Of a stretch of 64,000 bases of DNA, positions 47,551 to 60,168 are shown piece by piece. Location of the stretch: the NCBI GenBank assembly GCA_936450465.1, contig OW388290.1, positions 22,433,457 through 22,497,456 of the forward strand, written 5' to 3'. Made by a program: the position numbers and the translations under genes. The notes below the pieces were generated by a model, which saw only the letters and a list, made by a program, of their open reading frames with translations, had not been told where the DNA came from and did no database searches. The first letter of the stretch is position 1. Each line of letters opens with the position of its first letter. The DNA is from Gibbula magus. Taxonomy: Eukaryota > Mollusca > Gastropoda > Trochida > Trochidae.

Positions 47551-50500
47551 ATTACGCGTTGATAAAGTTGCACGAACTCGTCAATAAATGGAACAAACTT
47601 CATTGCGACCATGGCGCTGATATTGTGACGTCATGTTTTAACCATTATGACTTCATGTCAATCGAAAGCAAGCGATGTTATGACACAATGTGTAATAACA
47701 TTGTAGATTTTTTAAACCGTGATATTTTCAACGGGAGAGTAATAATAATCTATCAGTCACACTAAGATACATGTCACTTCTTTCAGATAAGGTTTAAACA
47801 TCATTACATTCTACATCGCACTAGCAAGGATACTTACAAATCATTTGTATCAAGTATCAGTATCAGCAATGTTGCATCGAGTTGGTAAAGTTTATGCAGT
47901 TGGTGTGAACATGTTTATGTCATATTAGTACAAATCAATTACAATTTACAGAAATTAAGTTTTCGATGAAGGTGATATTACTATCCAGGGGTGATGGAAG
48001 TAAGAGTGGCAATGCTTCACTTGAGAACCTTGAGTTTTTATACTTTATACTTTGCATATCTCCATCCCACCTAACCTGCTTCATTTTCACAGAATTATGT
48101 TTGAAAACCAGTGATTTGTTTCAGAGAACATGTTGCATTTGTGGATGTCATTTTCGTGTTATATTAAACGATTTCAAAGGTCCAAAATCCAGTAATTAGA
48201 AATTAGAGTTTTTGACAATAATGACGATAATAACCAACATATTGGGCTAAAATATAAACAAACCCCGTATCATATGATTGTGTTTTACATTATGAAATGG
48301 CTATACATGTCTCCTGAGAGAATTGAGAAAATAATTACGTTTTTGAATTTTGCGATTCTATTCATAATCAATTGTTTATTTCGGTTTTGTAGGCCATTGG
48401 CCCATGTATTTATTTATTCATAGCACACTACCATAGATAGATCATCCATTCTTGGTACAGAAAGTTTGGTCAACAGTACTAATAATAATTGATTTACATA
48501 GCGTCTTCCTTCCAACTAATGCTGATCAGTGACGCTTAAGGATGCACAACACAATTAATATTTCCATATTAATATTCATATTAGTTTCATATGATACATT
48601 TACTGGAGTAATGGCCAGTTTACAGATCACAGGGAAATTGCTGCTAAAATGTGTGACTGTTTAGGGAAAAGTATTATATTTACTATGATGGCACATCTCA
48701 ATGTTCGGTGGTTGGTGTTCGGTGGTTGGTGATTATGTTCTTACTTTTATTTGATTAACAATCTATCTTAATCAATTATTTTTCTTTATTTTGCGCGCCA
48801 TTGGAACCATTAGAACCATTGGAAGTTTATTGCTGGGAAAGATTGGGCCTTTTGTTTTTGTTATTTTTATTAATCTCATGCTATCTTAAGACTATACAAC
48901 TGGTGTTTGGGTCCTACATGTGTTCATCGTACACTCTTACATGAACCATTTTTGGCCAATTTAGTTTTCGTGTCACCTTTATCAATCAATGTATGACATT
49001 TGGGGCATCATATCCGAAATTCCATTCATTCTGATTTTCTTTCAATATTCCTTGCTAGAAATGTAATAAGAGGCCATAATAATGATATCTAGTAAACATA
49101 TAAGGACCATTTGTATCTTGTTATACTGAACTAAATGGAAATGTATTTAAAAAATGACAATCAAAACAAAACAAAAACAAACGATCGCATGCTCTCAATT
49201 TGCCGGGTTGGTTTTAGTCAATCAAAATAAATTGAGATCAACAGTTTAAGATCAATGTAATAACATTATATAACTGTCAATCTGAATTTTATTGAGATTG
49301 GGGTTGAGTGACATGTATTTACAATAAAAGACTTTTGAGGACAAGAAAACATATGTTCAAGGTTCGGGCTCTGGCTTTTACATTTCATTATAATCTTTTA
49401 TCCTCCTCATTTCGGAATTTCGTTCTAATATTGGCGTGTTCTGCTTGATGATGTTGTTTATGTGCTTGTTTCGTAAAGTGCTAATACTGCACTTCTATGT
49501 AATTCCAATACTTAATTGAATCCGGTCTTTTCAGCGAGGGCAAGGCTCCCCTGTGGGCTATCAGAAAAAGTTTTATTTCGTCTCACCAAATAAACTTATT
49601 CAATAATTTGCCATTTTGGATCAAGATTAAAACAGCTTCATGTCTGCTGTATACGGTACATGAGATGACCACTTGCAATGCTGGCACATAAAATACTTCT
49701 TTCTTTTCTTTGCTTTGATTTATCTGCATGTAACATTCAGTGGAGAATAAATGTACATAGTCACGCAATGCTTGTATATTCATATGTAGATGAAGGCCTA
49801 TTTTTGAGAGTTGCAAATAATTGATGTCGCAGGTATTTGCTTTGTTTATTTTAATTTGGAAATGAGATAGATTGATAAGAAAACTTGATTACAACGTTTT
49901 ATAATGAAATGATTGTTCAAACTATAAGCTTACGTATTCATAAAGTACTCCCAATTAAAAGCCAGAATTTCATGTGTTTCCCATAAACATTATTATTCAA
50001 CAAATGTTTCTATTCCCTCTATACCTATCTTACATCTTGAATTATTCACTTTTAATGTACGGTCATTTTATATTAACATTATTGCTAACGACCAATTGGC
50101 CATATCAATATTGTAGAGATGCAATTATTGAACACTGTGATTTGGTCATACTGATAATTTAAGATTAGAGTCTTCGAAAAAGAGTCGCCTTATATAGAAA
50201 AGTGGTGTTGATTTCTTTACTTTTCTTTCTCTTTCTTCATATGGGTTTGTTTTTCTTTGGTCAGCCCCCAACAAGACCATGGTTGAGATGGGTGCTCATC
50301 AATCAATCAAAATTATACTGTTAGATATAAGTAGATACACATGAATAGCACGGTGACGATGTGCAGTGCTTGATAACTGGCTTTAATGATTGAATGTAAT
50401 GTCGAAATGCTTCAGACTGACATTGTTTCGTTGAAGAGACACTCAAACCTTATATATAGTGTTTGCTGACAGGAAGCTGACAAGCTAGATAAGTGTATTT

Positions 50501-51059
50501 GCAAGACATACGATATTTTGGACATGCTTCTCTTTCCTAACAAAGTAAGTCTATCGCCTGGTGCAATTCCACTGACAATTGTTCGGACCCCCGACATGTA
50601 CACTCATTGTACACTCATTTTCACCGTCAAGAATAAAAGCATTCTAGAATTGTGTCTTTTGACGGATAAAAACATTAATGAAACTACACGAATGTCCTCT
50701 CGAATTTCCTTTCCATTACAGTATTGAGCAGTAGGATTCATAAATTGTCATACTCAATTTGAGTGAACATCTTTAATTTAATGACAACTAAATTTTATGG
50801 CATAATGAGTCTTATGCTATACAATATGTAAAGCAAACATTCGTATAAACGATATGGCTAGATATATATCATTTAAAGATTAAAGTTAAAACACCATTGC
50901 AGATTTTTTAGTTTTGTTGTGATTTACTTGTCGCAGAATTCTTCAGCAAGAATGTCTGTTCATATAATCATGATCTGTGTTTGCTTGAAGTAGCGATCAC
51001 GGATCAAAGAACAAATAATTTATTGTGGTAAATGAATTATATTAACGCGAGAGTGCTAC
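47551..51059. other. U2 sequence without a gene
   Basis: Partly collinear with 31.3-32.6 kb. A pair of TGACGTCA/TGACTTCA sites around CATGGCGCTGATATTG lies near 47608-47655. A tandem TTCGGTGGTTGGTG occurs near 48702-48730. No frame shows a recognisable family. Confidence 0.4.
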
Positions 51060-51848
51060 TCTTCAGGCTCCCTGATTTCAAATCTTGAATCTTTTAGCTC
51101 TATTGAATATTTTCTTTTCTTTTACAGTTTTTCCGATCCATACATGATAATGATTCACTTCAGCATTTGTAAACAGTTCGTCATTTACAGGTTTTAAAAC
51201 CCCTATAGCATAAAATATTGCCTCAAACAACTGCATCATTAAATATCGACTGGTCTTTAATCTAACATAAATTCTACACAAGCTTTTAAGAAATGTCCTT
51301 CATATAAATTTAACCACTATTTAATCACTACTTTAAACTGTACTTCTACTTTAATGTGAGTCATGCTGAGTTAAACATGTCTCATTAACTTAGAGTTCCA
51401 GTTGGCAAGTTGGTCCCAGTGAAGTAGTGTTATTAAAGTGATTGGATACGACTTGTGGCGGTTTGTCTGATTATAGTGACATGTTGGATATCAGATGACA
51501 GAGAACAAAATTCGATATGTCATCCACAAAATCCGCATTATATGAACATAAGTATTGTTCGAGTATGTATGTTAAACTATACTTGTGTTCTTTAAACTGA
51601 GCAAACAACCACCTGTCACCCACTTCATATTGAACATCTGATTCTTCATAGTAACACCACAAATTCACACATTAAAGAGTTGAAAGAATAAGAAGTTAAC
51701 TGGGGTGGATTCAGGACTAATCTTTATATATGGTGAATTATGCAACAAAGTGAATGAAATATATTTGTTTTGCTTGTTGTTATGTTTCAGTATAGGAATG
51801 ATTATGCAAAAAGAGTAGAGACCGGGATAGGTGAGGAGTGGCTAGTGG

Positions 51849-51906
51849 GCTAGCGGCGATGACTAGTTTCGTCCTGTGTTGGACTAATCAGATGAAGTTA
51901 GCTAGC
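51849..51906 (-). ncRNA. Hammerhead-ribozyme-like motif, catalytic G replaced
   Basis: On the minus strand: stem I GCTAGC (51906-51901) pairs with GCTAGC (51854-51849). The core CTGATTA follows (51891-51885). Stem II is GTCC/GGAC with loop AACACA. Then come GAAAC (51870-51866) and a minimal stem III/cleavage segment TAGTC. This is the full hammerhead layout except that the conserved CUGAUGA reads CUGAUUA, i.e. the catalytic G8 is U, which should abolish cleavage. Hammerheads are known in Penelope-like elements. Here it is antisense to the endonuclease frame. Confidence 0.6.
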
Positions 51907-51939
51907 AGAGTGTGTGCTATATATACCCTGCTCAAATGA

Positions 51940-52075
51940 GTACACCGACGGAGGTGGTGTCGGTGGTGTCGGTGCTGTACCGGTGGTGTGCCGGTGGTAT
52001 CGGTGGTCTGCCGATGTAGCACCGGTGTTGTGCCGGTGGTGTATCGGTGGGGTGCCGGTGGTGTGCCGGTTGTGT
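51940..52075. repeat. GGTGG/TCGGTG minisatellite
   Basis: Diverged 12-15 bp units around GGTGGTGTCGGTGGTG and GCCGGTGGTGTATCGG. It lies inside the Penelope-like insertion, and the long frames on both strands here come from the repeat. Confidence 0.85.
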
Positions 52076-52500
52076 CCTCTTTGAGCATGTGCAAAGGAGG
52101 GGCCGGTGATGTTCCCGGTGGCCAGTCAGAGTCTGGTGTGACCTGGTTAATTTTGTTCAGTGTTCCCATAGGTTTGAGATAGTATTTGTCGATTTTTCTA
52201 AATAGAAAAGTCTGACAAGCGGTGAGAAGACTGCGTGTGGTGTTATTTTAGATTAGATAACAGAACAGAATTAAGACCGGAGACTAGTGTGGAGGACTAG
52301 GTGTGAGAACATACAGAGCACCTGTCGGGAGGCAGTGTGTTAAATAGAGAAATAAAATGTGGATTTTTTTATTTCAGGTACCGCGGTCTACGTGGAGGTC
52401 TACACATTAAACTTCCACTTCGAGGAAAGACCTACTCCTCCAAGGACCTAAAGTACCCGACAGTGAACCACGTCAGGTACTTGTTTGCGACTACAATCCC

Positions 52501-53127
52501 ATGAACATGGAGCTCAAACAAATCATTAGGAAACGCTGGTCTCTACTCAGCGGTTCCGAAGGCTGCACTAAAGTCTTCCCCTCCCCACCCATCACTGCCT
52601 TCAGACGTAATAAAACGCTGAAAGATATACTAGTTAGGTCTATTATCACATACCCTCGCCCGCCACCCCATATAGGTGGCAGGACAGTCCACTTTTTGGA
52701 CAATGTCTGTGAAAAACCTAACTGCAAAATCTGCAGTACACTTGGTACACTGGTCTCTTTCACCAGCTCTCACACGGGTCGTAAATACCCCTTAAAAAAC
52801 TACAACTGTGAATGCAGGAATGTAGTGTATTTGCTTACTTGTCGCACTTGTAACAAACAGTACGTGGGTGAAACCAAAAGGGCTTTCAGAATCAGACTTT
52901 CTGAACACTTTGCCGACATCACTCATAAGCGAGACAAACCTGTCTCACACCACTTCAACCTCCCAGACCACCAAAAGAGCGATCTCCGATACCTCATCAT
53001 CGCTCAACTCAGACAAGACCCTAAGAAAGAGGTTACCACTAAAGCTTGCAGATCGCTTGAGCTCAAGTGGATCTCTGAGCTCAATACGTTCCAACCACAT
53101 GGACTCAATGATAAGATAGTTGGTTGA
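52501..53127 (+). CDS. C-terminal part of a Penelope-like protein with GIY-YIG endonuclease
   Basis: 208 codons open to a TGA; the frame continues upstream without ATG to a stop at 52408. Residues 1-50 carry the RT-endonuclease connector (IITAFRR-like PPITAFRRNKTLKDILVRS). Residues 70-78 are CEKPNCKIC, the paired-cysteine motif of Penelope proteins. Residues 108-125 hold VVYLLTCRTCNKQYVGET, the GIY-YIG core, followed by RIRLSEHF and ELKWISELNT. The catalytic RT is missing, so the protein could only be a free endonuclease domain. A TTTTATTTCAG acceptor-like site lies at 52368-52378. Confidence 0.8.
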   Translation: MNMELKQIIRKRWSLLSGSEGCTKVFPSPPITAFRRNKTLKDILVRSIITYPRPPPHIGGRTVHFLDNVCEKPNCKICSTLGTLVSFTSSHTGRKYPLKNYNCECRNVVYLLTCRTCNKQYVGETKRAFRIRLSEHFADITHKRDKPVSHHFNLPDHQKSDLRYLIIAQLRQDPKKEVTTKACRSLELKWISELNTFQPHGLNDKIVG

Positions 53128-53720
53128 AATATCCCCCTTTTATTTCCTCCTATAGGAATGATTAGTTTGATGTTGCTTTTTAATTATATGAATCTACTGC
53201 GTCATATATGATAAAATATAATTTTATAATTAATAATTAATAAAACACTTGTTATATTTAGTTTCAAAAGTGTATACTTCCCCATTCATTAGAACACATA
53301 ATTTAGTTCATGTACGTACTTGTTGTACTTGGAATTAAATGATCAACGAATTTTGTTATCTTTTTTAAGAGTATTAAAGTGGTTTATCTTTACTGCGTCA
53401 GCTATGCAAACGAATTTAGAGCAAAGATGCAACACATAGTGTTAATATATTTTCCCTGATATTCTGTATATTGCTAAACTCATGAAATACACGTTTCATT
53501 TTCTGGTGTAATTGAAAAGTAAAAAAATGTTTTTCTCTTCTCCAATGCATAATCATTCTTTTAATGTCATTTCAAAATCGACATGGAGCTGAAAATTTCA
53601 ATCAAGATTTTTCGTCCAGAATTTGTCAGGAATTTTACATCATTAAGCGTAAATTGGTTGTGTGAGAGGTTTGAGTAGGGTGGAGCTGCATTGATCAATG
53701 ACATTTGAAATCTCACAAAG

Positions 53721-54635
53721 TGTTATCGATATTGTTTTGAGATTTTAGAACTTTTAAATTGCTCGTAATATTGCTGGTGCAATTAAACATGATTAATGTA
53801 GTGCCTCGCCTGACCATCTTGAGCATATCATATTTCAGTAAGACCTCGGTTAACTGGCTCCCTATATCCGGAAACCCGCCCATCCGCATGGTAGTATTTC
53901 AAATCCTCTCTTTGTATTTCTATGCAAATGATGATTTGCTTAACCGCACGACCTGTTGTCTGACTGTACATATTTTGCAATATCTTAAATGCTTGTCCAT
54001 GGAAATCAGTAAAATATGCGGAACAATGTACTCAAAATTCAATTTATCCTAAAATATGACCTCATGCTGTAAGCCAATATTTAAAAAATAATAATTTTGC
54101 ATTACATCAATGTATAAATCAGACATTTTTTATCCACATTACTTATGATGTATAAAACAGATTGTAACTTGCCAAATATGGCATTACTATTTACTCTTAA
54201 CTTATGTTTAAATCGGTTGGTGACCCCTGCACTGTCTTACATGTTTAGATAAGAGACATGATAAACTTATTTTGATAAATGAACAAATTCTATAGATAAA
54301 TAGATTCATCTCTCATCTTTCCTTAATGGTAGTTTTCTACCATGTTTAAATGTCTGAGGCTCTTAAAAATAGCAATATGTTGTTTGATAACAATCATAAA
54401 TGTTCAAATACTACCACCAAGCATATTAAATAACTATACCGTTTTATGTTTTGCACTCAAGTTGTTGTATTATCTTTCCCTTTAGCATTCTTTTTGTAAT
54501 GATCGTTTAAGATAATACAAAATGTCTCTGTTTTAACCATCAATGTCCACATATTGCTGATTAGTCTTTGAGAATGTAATTAATCTTATTTACAAAATGT
54601 TATAAGTCAAGATTTTAAAACTTACTTTGGAGTCA
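53721..54635. other. No gene seen (junction U2/U3)
   Basis: AT-rich. A 97-codon frame at 53759-54052 has no recognisable motif. Confidence 0.4.
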
Positions 54636-55041
54636 AAACAAGGTTTCAGTCAGTTTGAACTAGAACATATTCCGCTTCTTCATCGATGAAGTGAATAAGC
54701 GCAATTCTAGAAGTAAAAAGTAATAAGATATACATCTGTGACGTTTCAGTTTAAATAATCATACCGTCATTTAAAATTCATCTGTAAGTCTCCTTGTTTT
54801 ATTAGAAATCGGTATTGCTGTTAATACTGGAGGATGATAGACAAGTATGTGGTGCGGAAAAACTAAAGTGGCGGTGGAAATTTTGGTTCTATTGGAAACT
54901 AGTTTTTTGGCATATGTTAGGTGTCAAGTAATACCCCTTAATGCAGCATTTGTAAAATAAACATATCGATTGATAGTTGATCGTTATAAACACCAGATTA
55001 ATCCTTCAACTTATCAGTGCAGAACACCTTTGACAGTGTCA

Positions 55042-57760
55042 GTAAATAATTGAGTGAGTGTTTAATGCCGCGTCGGCAGAATCGCAGCCATTTGTGGCGA
55101 GAAATTTAAGTTAATTGCCCAATTTAAATAATATTTTCAAAAGCAAGAATGAAATGACACGAAGGTCGTAAAAACACCAGCAAATTATCAGAAGATTCTT
55201 AAAAGCTTATCAAAGTTTTAAAGATTAATTTCTTTTATAAAATCTAAAATGCAATGTTCACCGAAGTGAGTAAAAACCTTAAAAATTTTAATATTTTGGT
55301 AAAATGTTTACCTGATATGAGCAGTGTCCCAACACTCACATACAATGTGTTTAACAGTGAGGGGGATGCATGTTGCGGGTTCTACCCCCTTTAAAAGGTA
55401 TGAGTGTGTTAAATGAGTGTGTCCAATACGACATCGTCGTAGGACAGAAGCTTCATGCCAGGTAAAAGAGGATAGAGATTTGTAACCTAAATGAGGTTGA
55501 ATAGCTTGAAGTTTGTTATTATGTTTCTGGTCCCATTGGGACCTCAAACGTTGTTTAATGTAAGATTTAATAGCAGGTTTAGAATCTGTATATTGAACTT
55601 TAGTAGGAGAAATATGTTTGAGGTTTAATGCTGATTTAGCTACTGAGTCAGTTTTGTTATTACCTTTTATACCAATATGGCTAGAAAGCCAGCAGAAGAC
55701 GATATCGCATTGGAGACAAGCATTATGAAGTAATAAAATATCCCTGATAATTGGGTGATCACTCTTACAGTTTTTAATTGCTTGTAGGCAAGAAAGTGAA
55801 TCAGAAAAGATAATGTAATTATTGTGAGTTGAGTTTTTAATGTGATGGACGGCCTTAACTTCTGCAGTAAAGATGCTGCTGCCATCATGCAGCCTTGAAA
55901 CATATGTTGTTGAAGGAATCACAGTTGCTGCTGCATATGTTGTTGAAGGAGTCACAGTTGCTGCTGCTGCAACTGTGGGTCCATCCTTAGAACCGGCTGT
56001 ATAGATTGGTTAATGGTACATCCATTGTGTTGTTGGGGGTCAAATATGCCAAACGTTATAAATGGTCTTACTTTATCGAGAAGTACCAACTATTACCGAA
56101 AACTACCATTTTTGATGATACTCGACTTAGTATATTGACGATATGAAGGTAAAAGATTCGATATCTGATCGAAAACCGGACAATGCACAGAGTGTGGCGC
56201 GCGCCAATGAGTCAAACGTAATTTTGGAATGTTATTTAAACCAGACAAAATAAAAAAATTGGGTTGGTAATGTTCAATAGGTCATATGACTACTGTATTT
56301 GATTTTTTTATGAGTAGAAAGAGAGGTTGATACGGGGCCTGACCACCTGCCATGGTCGAGTGGCAACCAATCCGTGCTCTGCTATTGTTGTTAGGTCGAT
56401 ATCAGAGTCTTCCATATGTTGTTAAAGTCTGATACCGAATGGTGGAATTGTTTAAGTTTAAGTTTTAAGTTATACAACTGCTAGTATTCTGGATAGAATA
56501 CGCAGTTGTATGCAGGATTATCAGGGTTGGATTTTAATTTGGTTATATATTAAAGTGCTAGCTTAATGCGCCGATCTTCAAGAGATGGCTCATCAGCTTC
56601 AAAGTAGAGGCTATCAACAGGTGAAGTTCTGAAGGCCCCAAGACAAAGCCTGAGACCCTGGTTGTGGATTGTATCTAGAATTTTGATATATGAGGGCGGG
56701 CAGATCTATATATTATGGATCCATAATCTAGGTTGGAGCGGATGAGTGATCGATAGAGATGAAGAAGAGTTTCTTCATCTCCACCACATTTATTATTTGA
56801 AACGACCTTTAAAAGGTCTAATGCCTTTAAGCATTTAGCTTTTAGGTGTTTAATATGTGGGATAAAAATAATTTACTATCAAATGTGAGACCAAGAAACT
56901 TGGCCTCAGGAACGACTTTAATTGGAGTTTTATCCAGGAATAGTTTTTTGCATTTTGCGCATATTGCAAAAATACACACGAGACGTTTCGGCATTGACAA
57001 ATTTGAAGCCATTTTCCATCGACCATTTGTGTATTTTGTTGAGGCAGAGCTGCAATTGGCGTCCAATTAATGGCATATTTTTGCCTCTGCAGGAAACGCC
57101 AAAATCGTCTGCAAAAAGTGAACCATCTGTATGGTCATTTTAAACTTTAGCCAAGCTGTTGTTTTAGATGATAAATAATGTGACAGATAAAATGCTACCT
57201 TGTTGGACACCCATTTCTTGATCAAACGCACACTTTAAATTGGCGGTCATGTACAAAAATAGATATAAAATGAGGCATACGACCTCGCAAGCCAAATTCA
57301 AATAAATCTTTCAGAATACCATCGAAAAAGATTGACACAGCATGTTGTTTGTTACTGAAAGCTTCACGAATAAATGATTCTAAACGAACAAGATGATCAG
57401 TGGTACTGCGTTGTTTGCGGACTCCACATTGAATATCATTTGGTAATTTATTAGTTTCCAAGTACCAAACTAAACGATCATTGATATCATCTGTTCCTTA
57501 GTTTTACAGACACAACTTGTTAAGGCTATAGGACGGTAGTTGAAAGGGTCTGTGTGATCCTTCCCAGGTTTTGGGATAGGCGCAATAGTAGCATTGTGCC
57601 AACAGGATGGCAATTCATCTGTTTCCCATATATGATTAAATACCTGAAGTAGAACCTCAAGGCAAGGTTCCGGTAAATGTTTTAGAAGGTGATAATGGAT
57701 TTCATCAAGGCCGGTTGCTGTATCATGAGCTTTAGAAAGTGCAGTTTTAAGCTCTCTGAT
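55042..57760 (-). mobile_element. 5'-truncated Jockey/I-type LINE with RNase H, inactive
   Basis: Read on the minus strand from 57760: LKTALSKAHDTATGLDEIHY and LLKHLPEPCLEVLLQVFNHI, then LPSCWHNATIAPIPKPGKDH. Next are RSTTDHLVRLESFIREAF and GVQQGSILSVTLFIIKINSL (motif 'QGSxLSxTLF'), then SLFADDFGVSCRG (catalytic FADD) and EAKFLGLTFDSKL. After a nested MITE comes the RNase H part: YTAGSKDG (usual YTDGSK, first Asp lost), SIFTAEVKAVHHI, YIIFSDSLSCLQAI, and FCWLSSHIGIKGNNKTDSVA. It ends with a Cys/His tail (HIVCECWDTAHIR, 55308). The 3' end is GCGGCATTAAACACTCACTC. Many frameshifts. Confidence 0.85.
56010..56310. mobile_element. Partial MITE nested in the LINE
   Basis: It starts TTAATGGTACATCCATTGTG and matches the reverse complement of 32340-32641 (GGCGCGCGCC, GATGATACTCGACTTAGTAT). 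The other end is missing or degraded. It interrupts the LINE between its RT and RNase H parts, so it inserted later. Confidence 0.75.
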
Positions 57761-59182
57761 AAGGAATGTATAATCAATGTTTGTGATTGTTAGATTACAA
57801 TGGTTTTAACACCTAAGGGATATTCGTTGTAGCATTGATTGAACATAATCCCTACATTTTTCTACCTCAATGTTGGACGTTTTGTATAGAATAATTTCAT
57901 CATGGCAATTGAACTTTCAGAAGAGATGATATGTTTTACTAAGTGCCCTTAGATGTGTGGAAGTTTGGTTTCATTTGAATTCAATATTTCTGCACTTGTT
58001 GACATTAATGCAAAACATATACCCGGTTTGCCATCAGCAAATCTTAACAAGTACATCAAGACCAGAATGGCAGTTGAAATCGATTGGAGATTTTTCAAAA
58101 TTATTCTGCAACTAGGTGAGAAAACTCTTCATCAAAGTATGTCGAGTGTTCATATCACCTTCACACCCTCACATCAAATAGAGTATCTAGATCTGAACAG
58201 ATTAATGAAGCCATTCGATCAGATTGAAAATAACGCACCATTCACAAAGATTACACCTGTAATTTGATTCATGTAATACTCATCGTTATTACTAGCGGTT
58301 CCCTCTTATAGTTGACATCTTTAAACCAATCACCATGTGATTGAATAAGTCTACTGTACAAACTACAATGAATCGAACAGCATATTCATGAGAACATTTC
58401 ACTTTGAAATCATTGTATCACTTTTATCACTTATCAATTTAAACCTTCATTAAACCAGACATGTTGATGTCATCTTTTGAATTAAATATGTTGTATAATT
58501 AAGCAAATTTTCAAGTGTTAGTGAAGCACCTACATAGTTATTGTACACAAAACGTGTTGCTTTTCAGCTAACAGGTTAATGATGAATGATGGGGTCAAGT
58601 CCATTGCTCCAGGAAACTATTCTCCCCTCCTTCGAGGAAAAATTTCATGAGTTTGTGTGCGAGCATTATCCCCATCTATCTTCACTAGTTCATGTATATT
58701 AGATTAAAGTGCACACGGTTGGTTCTTGAATTGCATTTGAACTATCACTAAATCATTATCCTCATATTAAATACAGTACTATGCTGTTCAACACTGTGAT
58801 ATAAAATACATACAATGATAATTTTATAAGCGTTTTAAATTTGTGTGACATTTTGTTATTTTATACTTCATTCACAAACAGCAATCATGGACCAAGCAGT
58901 CTCACGTGTTCTAACATAAATTTGGACACTATTTTGATTTCCTTGCTGTGAGCATCAAGAGTATTTGATGGTTAATATTTAATACCTTTAGTAAGGTAGT
59001 GATCGATGCTGTTGTAGGATTTTACTGTTGTTATAAAACAATTCTTTCATTTTAATCCTGTATTCAATTAGTTTGTAATTTTGGAATTATAGTTTTTTAT
59101 ACACACATATGTTTTCTCTGAGCAGCCGCTGAGTGCGGAGCAAGGCTGAAATAACTCGAAATAACAGCGCAATGGGGAAGTG
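57761..59182. other. U3 sequence without a supported gene
   Basis: Collinear with 41.7-43.4 kb of U2. A 104-codon frame at 57953-58267 is not conserved in U2. The 38-codon frame starting MMGSSPLLQETILPS (about 58583) aligns without indels to MMRSSPLVQETVLTS at 42628, but nearly all changes are amino-acid altering. Confidence 0.4.
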
Positions 59183-59244
59183 CACTTCTATAAATCAGGA
59201 TGAGCCACTTAATCAACGCCTGGTTGTTCTCGAGCTGTGTATTT
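59183..59244 (+). promoter_or_regulatory. 62-bp ultraconserved core (U3)
   Basis: Same as 27267-27328 with one change (CTTAATCAACG for CTTACTCAACG). It is followed by AGTCTTCTGATTTATAG|GGAGAGG. The role is unknown; see the U1 entry. Confidence 0.35.
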
Positions 59245-60168
59245 AGTCTTCTGATTTATAGGGAGAGGTTTAAATGAGACTTCTCACCACAGTAGAACAA
59301 GAGAAGTCTGCAGATTGTGGTCGATAAACTGCAGTGGATTGCTTACAGATTGACCTGGGATCCGATTTAATCAAACAAAAAAACACGTTCAGATTGCCTA
59401 GATTGTTTGTGGTCACATTTAATTAAAAGCGTTTTTCCGATCCATGCATGATAATGATTCACTTCAGCATTTGTAAACAGTTCGTCATATGCAGGTTTTA
59501 AAACCCCTGTAGCATAAAATATTGCCTCAAACAACTGCATCATTAAATATCGACTGGTCTTTAATCTAACATAAATTCTACACAAGCTTTTAAGAAATGT
59601 CCTTCATATAAATTTAACCACTATTTAATCACTACTTTAAACTGCACTTCTACTTTAATGTGAGACATGCTGAGTTAAACATGTCTCATTAACTTAGAGT
59701 TCCAGTTGGCAAGTTGGTTGCAGTGAAGTAGTGTTATTAAAGTGATTGGATACGACTTGTGGCGGTTTGTCTGATTATAGTGACATGTTGGATATCAGAT
59801 GACAGAGAACAACATTCGATATGTCATCCACAAAATCCACATAAGTATTGTTCGAGTATGTATATTAAAGTATACTTGTGTCCTTTAAACTGAGAAAACA
59901 ACCACCTGTCACCCACTTCATATTGAACATCTGATTCCTCATAGTAACACCACACATTCACACATTAGAGCACAGTCAAATGCTTTCGTCCAATCATATG
60001 ATTGTATTGTGGTCACGTGGAGTACAATTATATCCCGATAGATGTACACTTGTCTGGTTGCGTTCGGGTGTCATGTTCACTAAAACTGGTTCATAGACTG
60101 GTTTAAAAACAACAAACAACGACAACTGATTGTTTATTTTTTGAAGATAACGATCAAGTACACACTTA

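Larger units (their letters stand above)
51791..53164 (+). mobile_element. Penelope-like insertion with 14-bp target duplication
   Basis: TATAGGAATGATTA occurs at 51791-51804 and again at 53151-53164. In U3 the same site is present once and uninterrupted (AATAGGAATGATTA, about 63440-63453), proving the insertion and both boundaries. The 1.35-kb insert holds, in order, an antisense hammerhead-like motif, a GGTGG minisatellite, a noncoding part, and a plus-strand frame with a GIY-YIG endonuclease. The reverse transcriptase core is absent. It differs in sequence from the 34-36 kb Penelope copy. Confidence 0.88.
38750..53720. repeat. Large segmental duplication, copy U2
   Basis: Matches U1 and U3 (anchors listed under U1). 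Further pairs with U3: 38760-38850 with 54636-54720 (AAGGTTTCAGTCAGTTTGAA), 41700-41820 with 57760-57870, 42480-42760 with 58470-58730 (about 88%), 51130-51670 with 59432-59967 (about 97-99%), and 53165-53720 with 63446-64000 (about 95%). The similarity to U3 is clearly higher in the last two blocks than in the earlier ones. Confidence 0.75.

Noticed and set aside
51888..52182. Thr/Pro/His-rich frames on both strands
   Set aside because: Translation of the GGTGG minisatellite.
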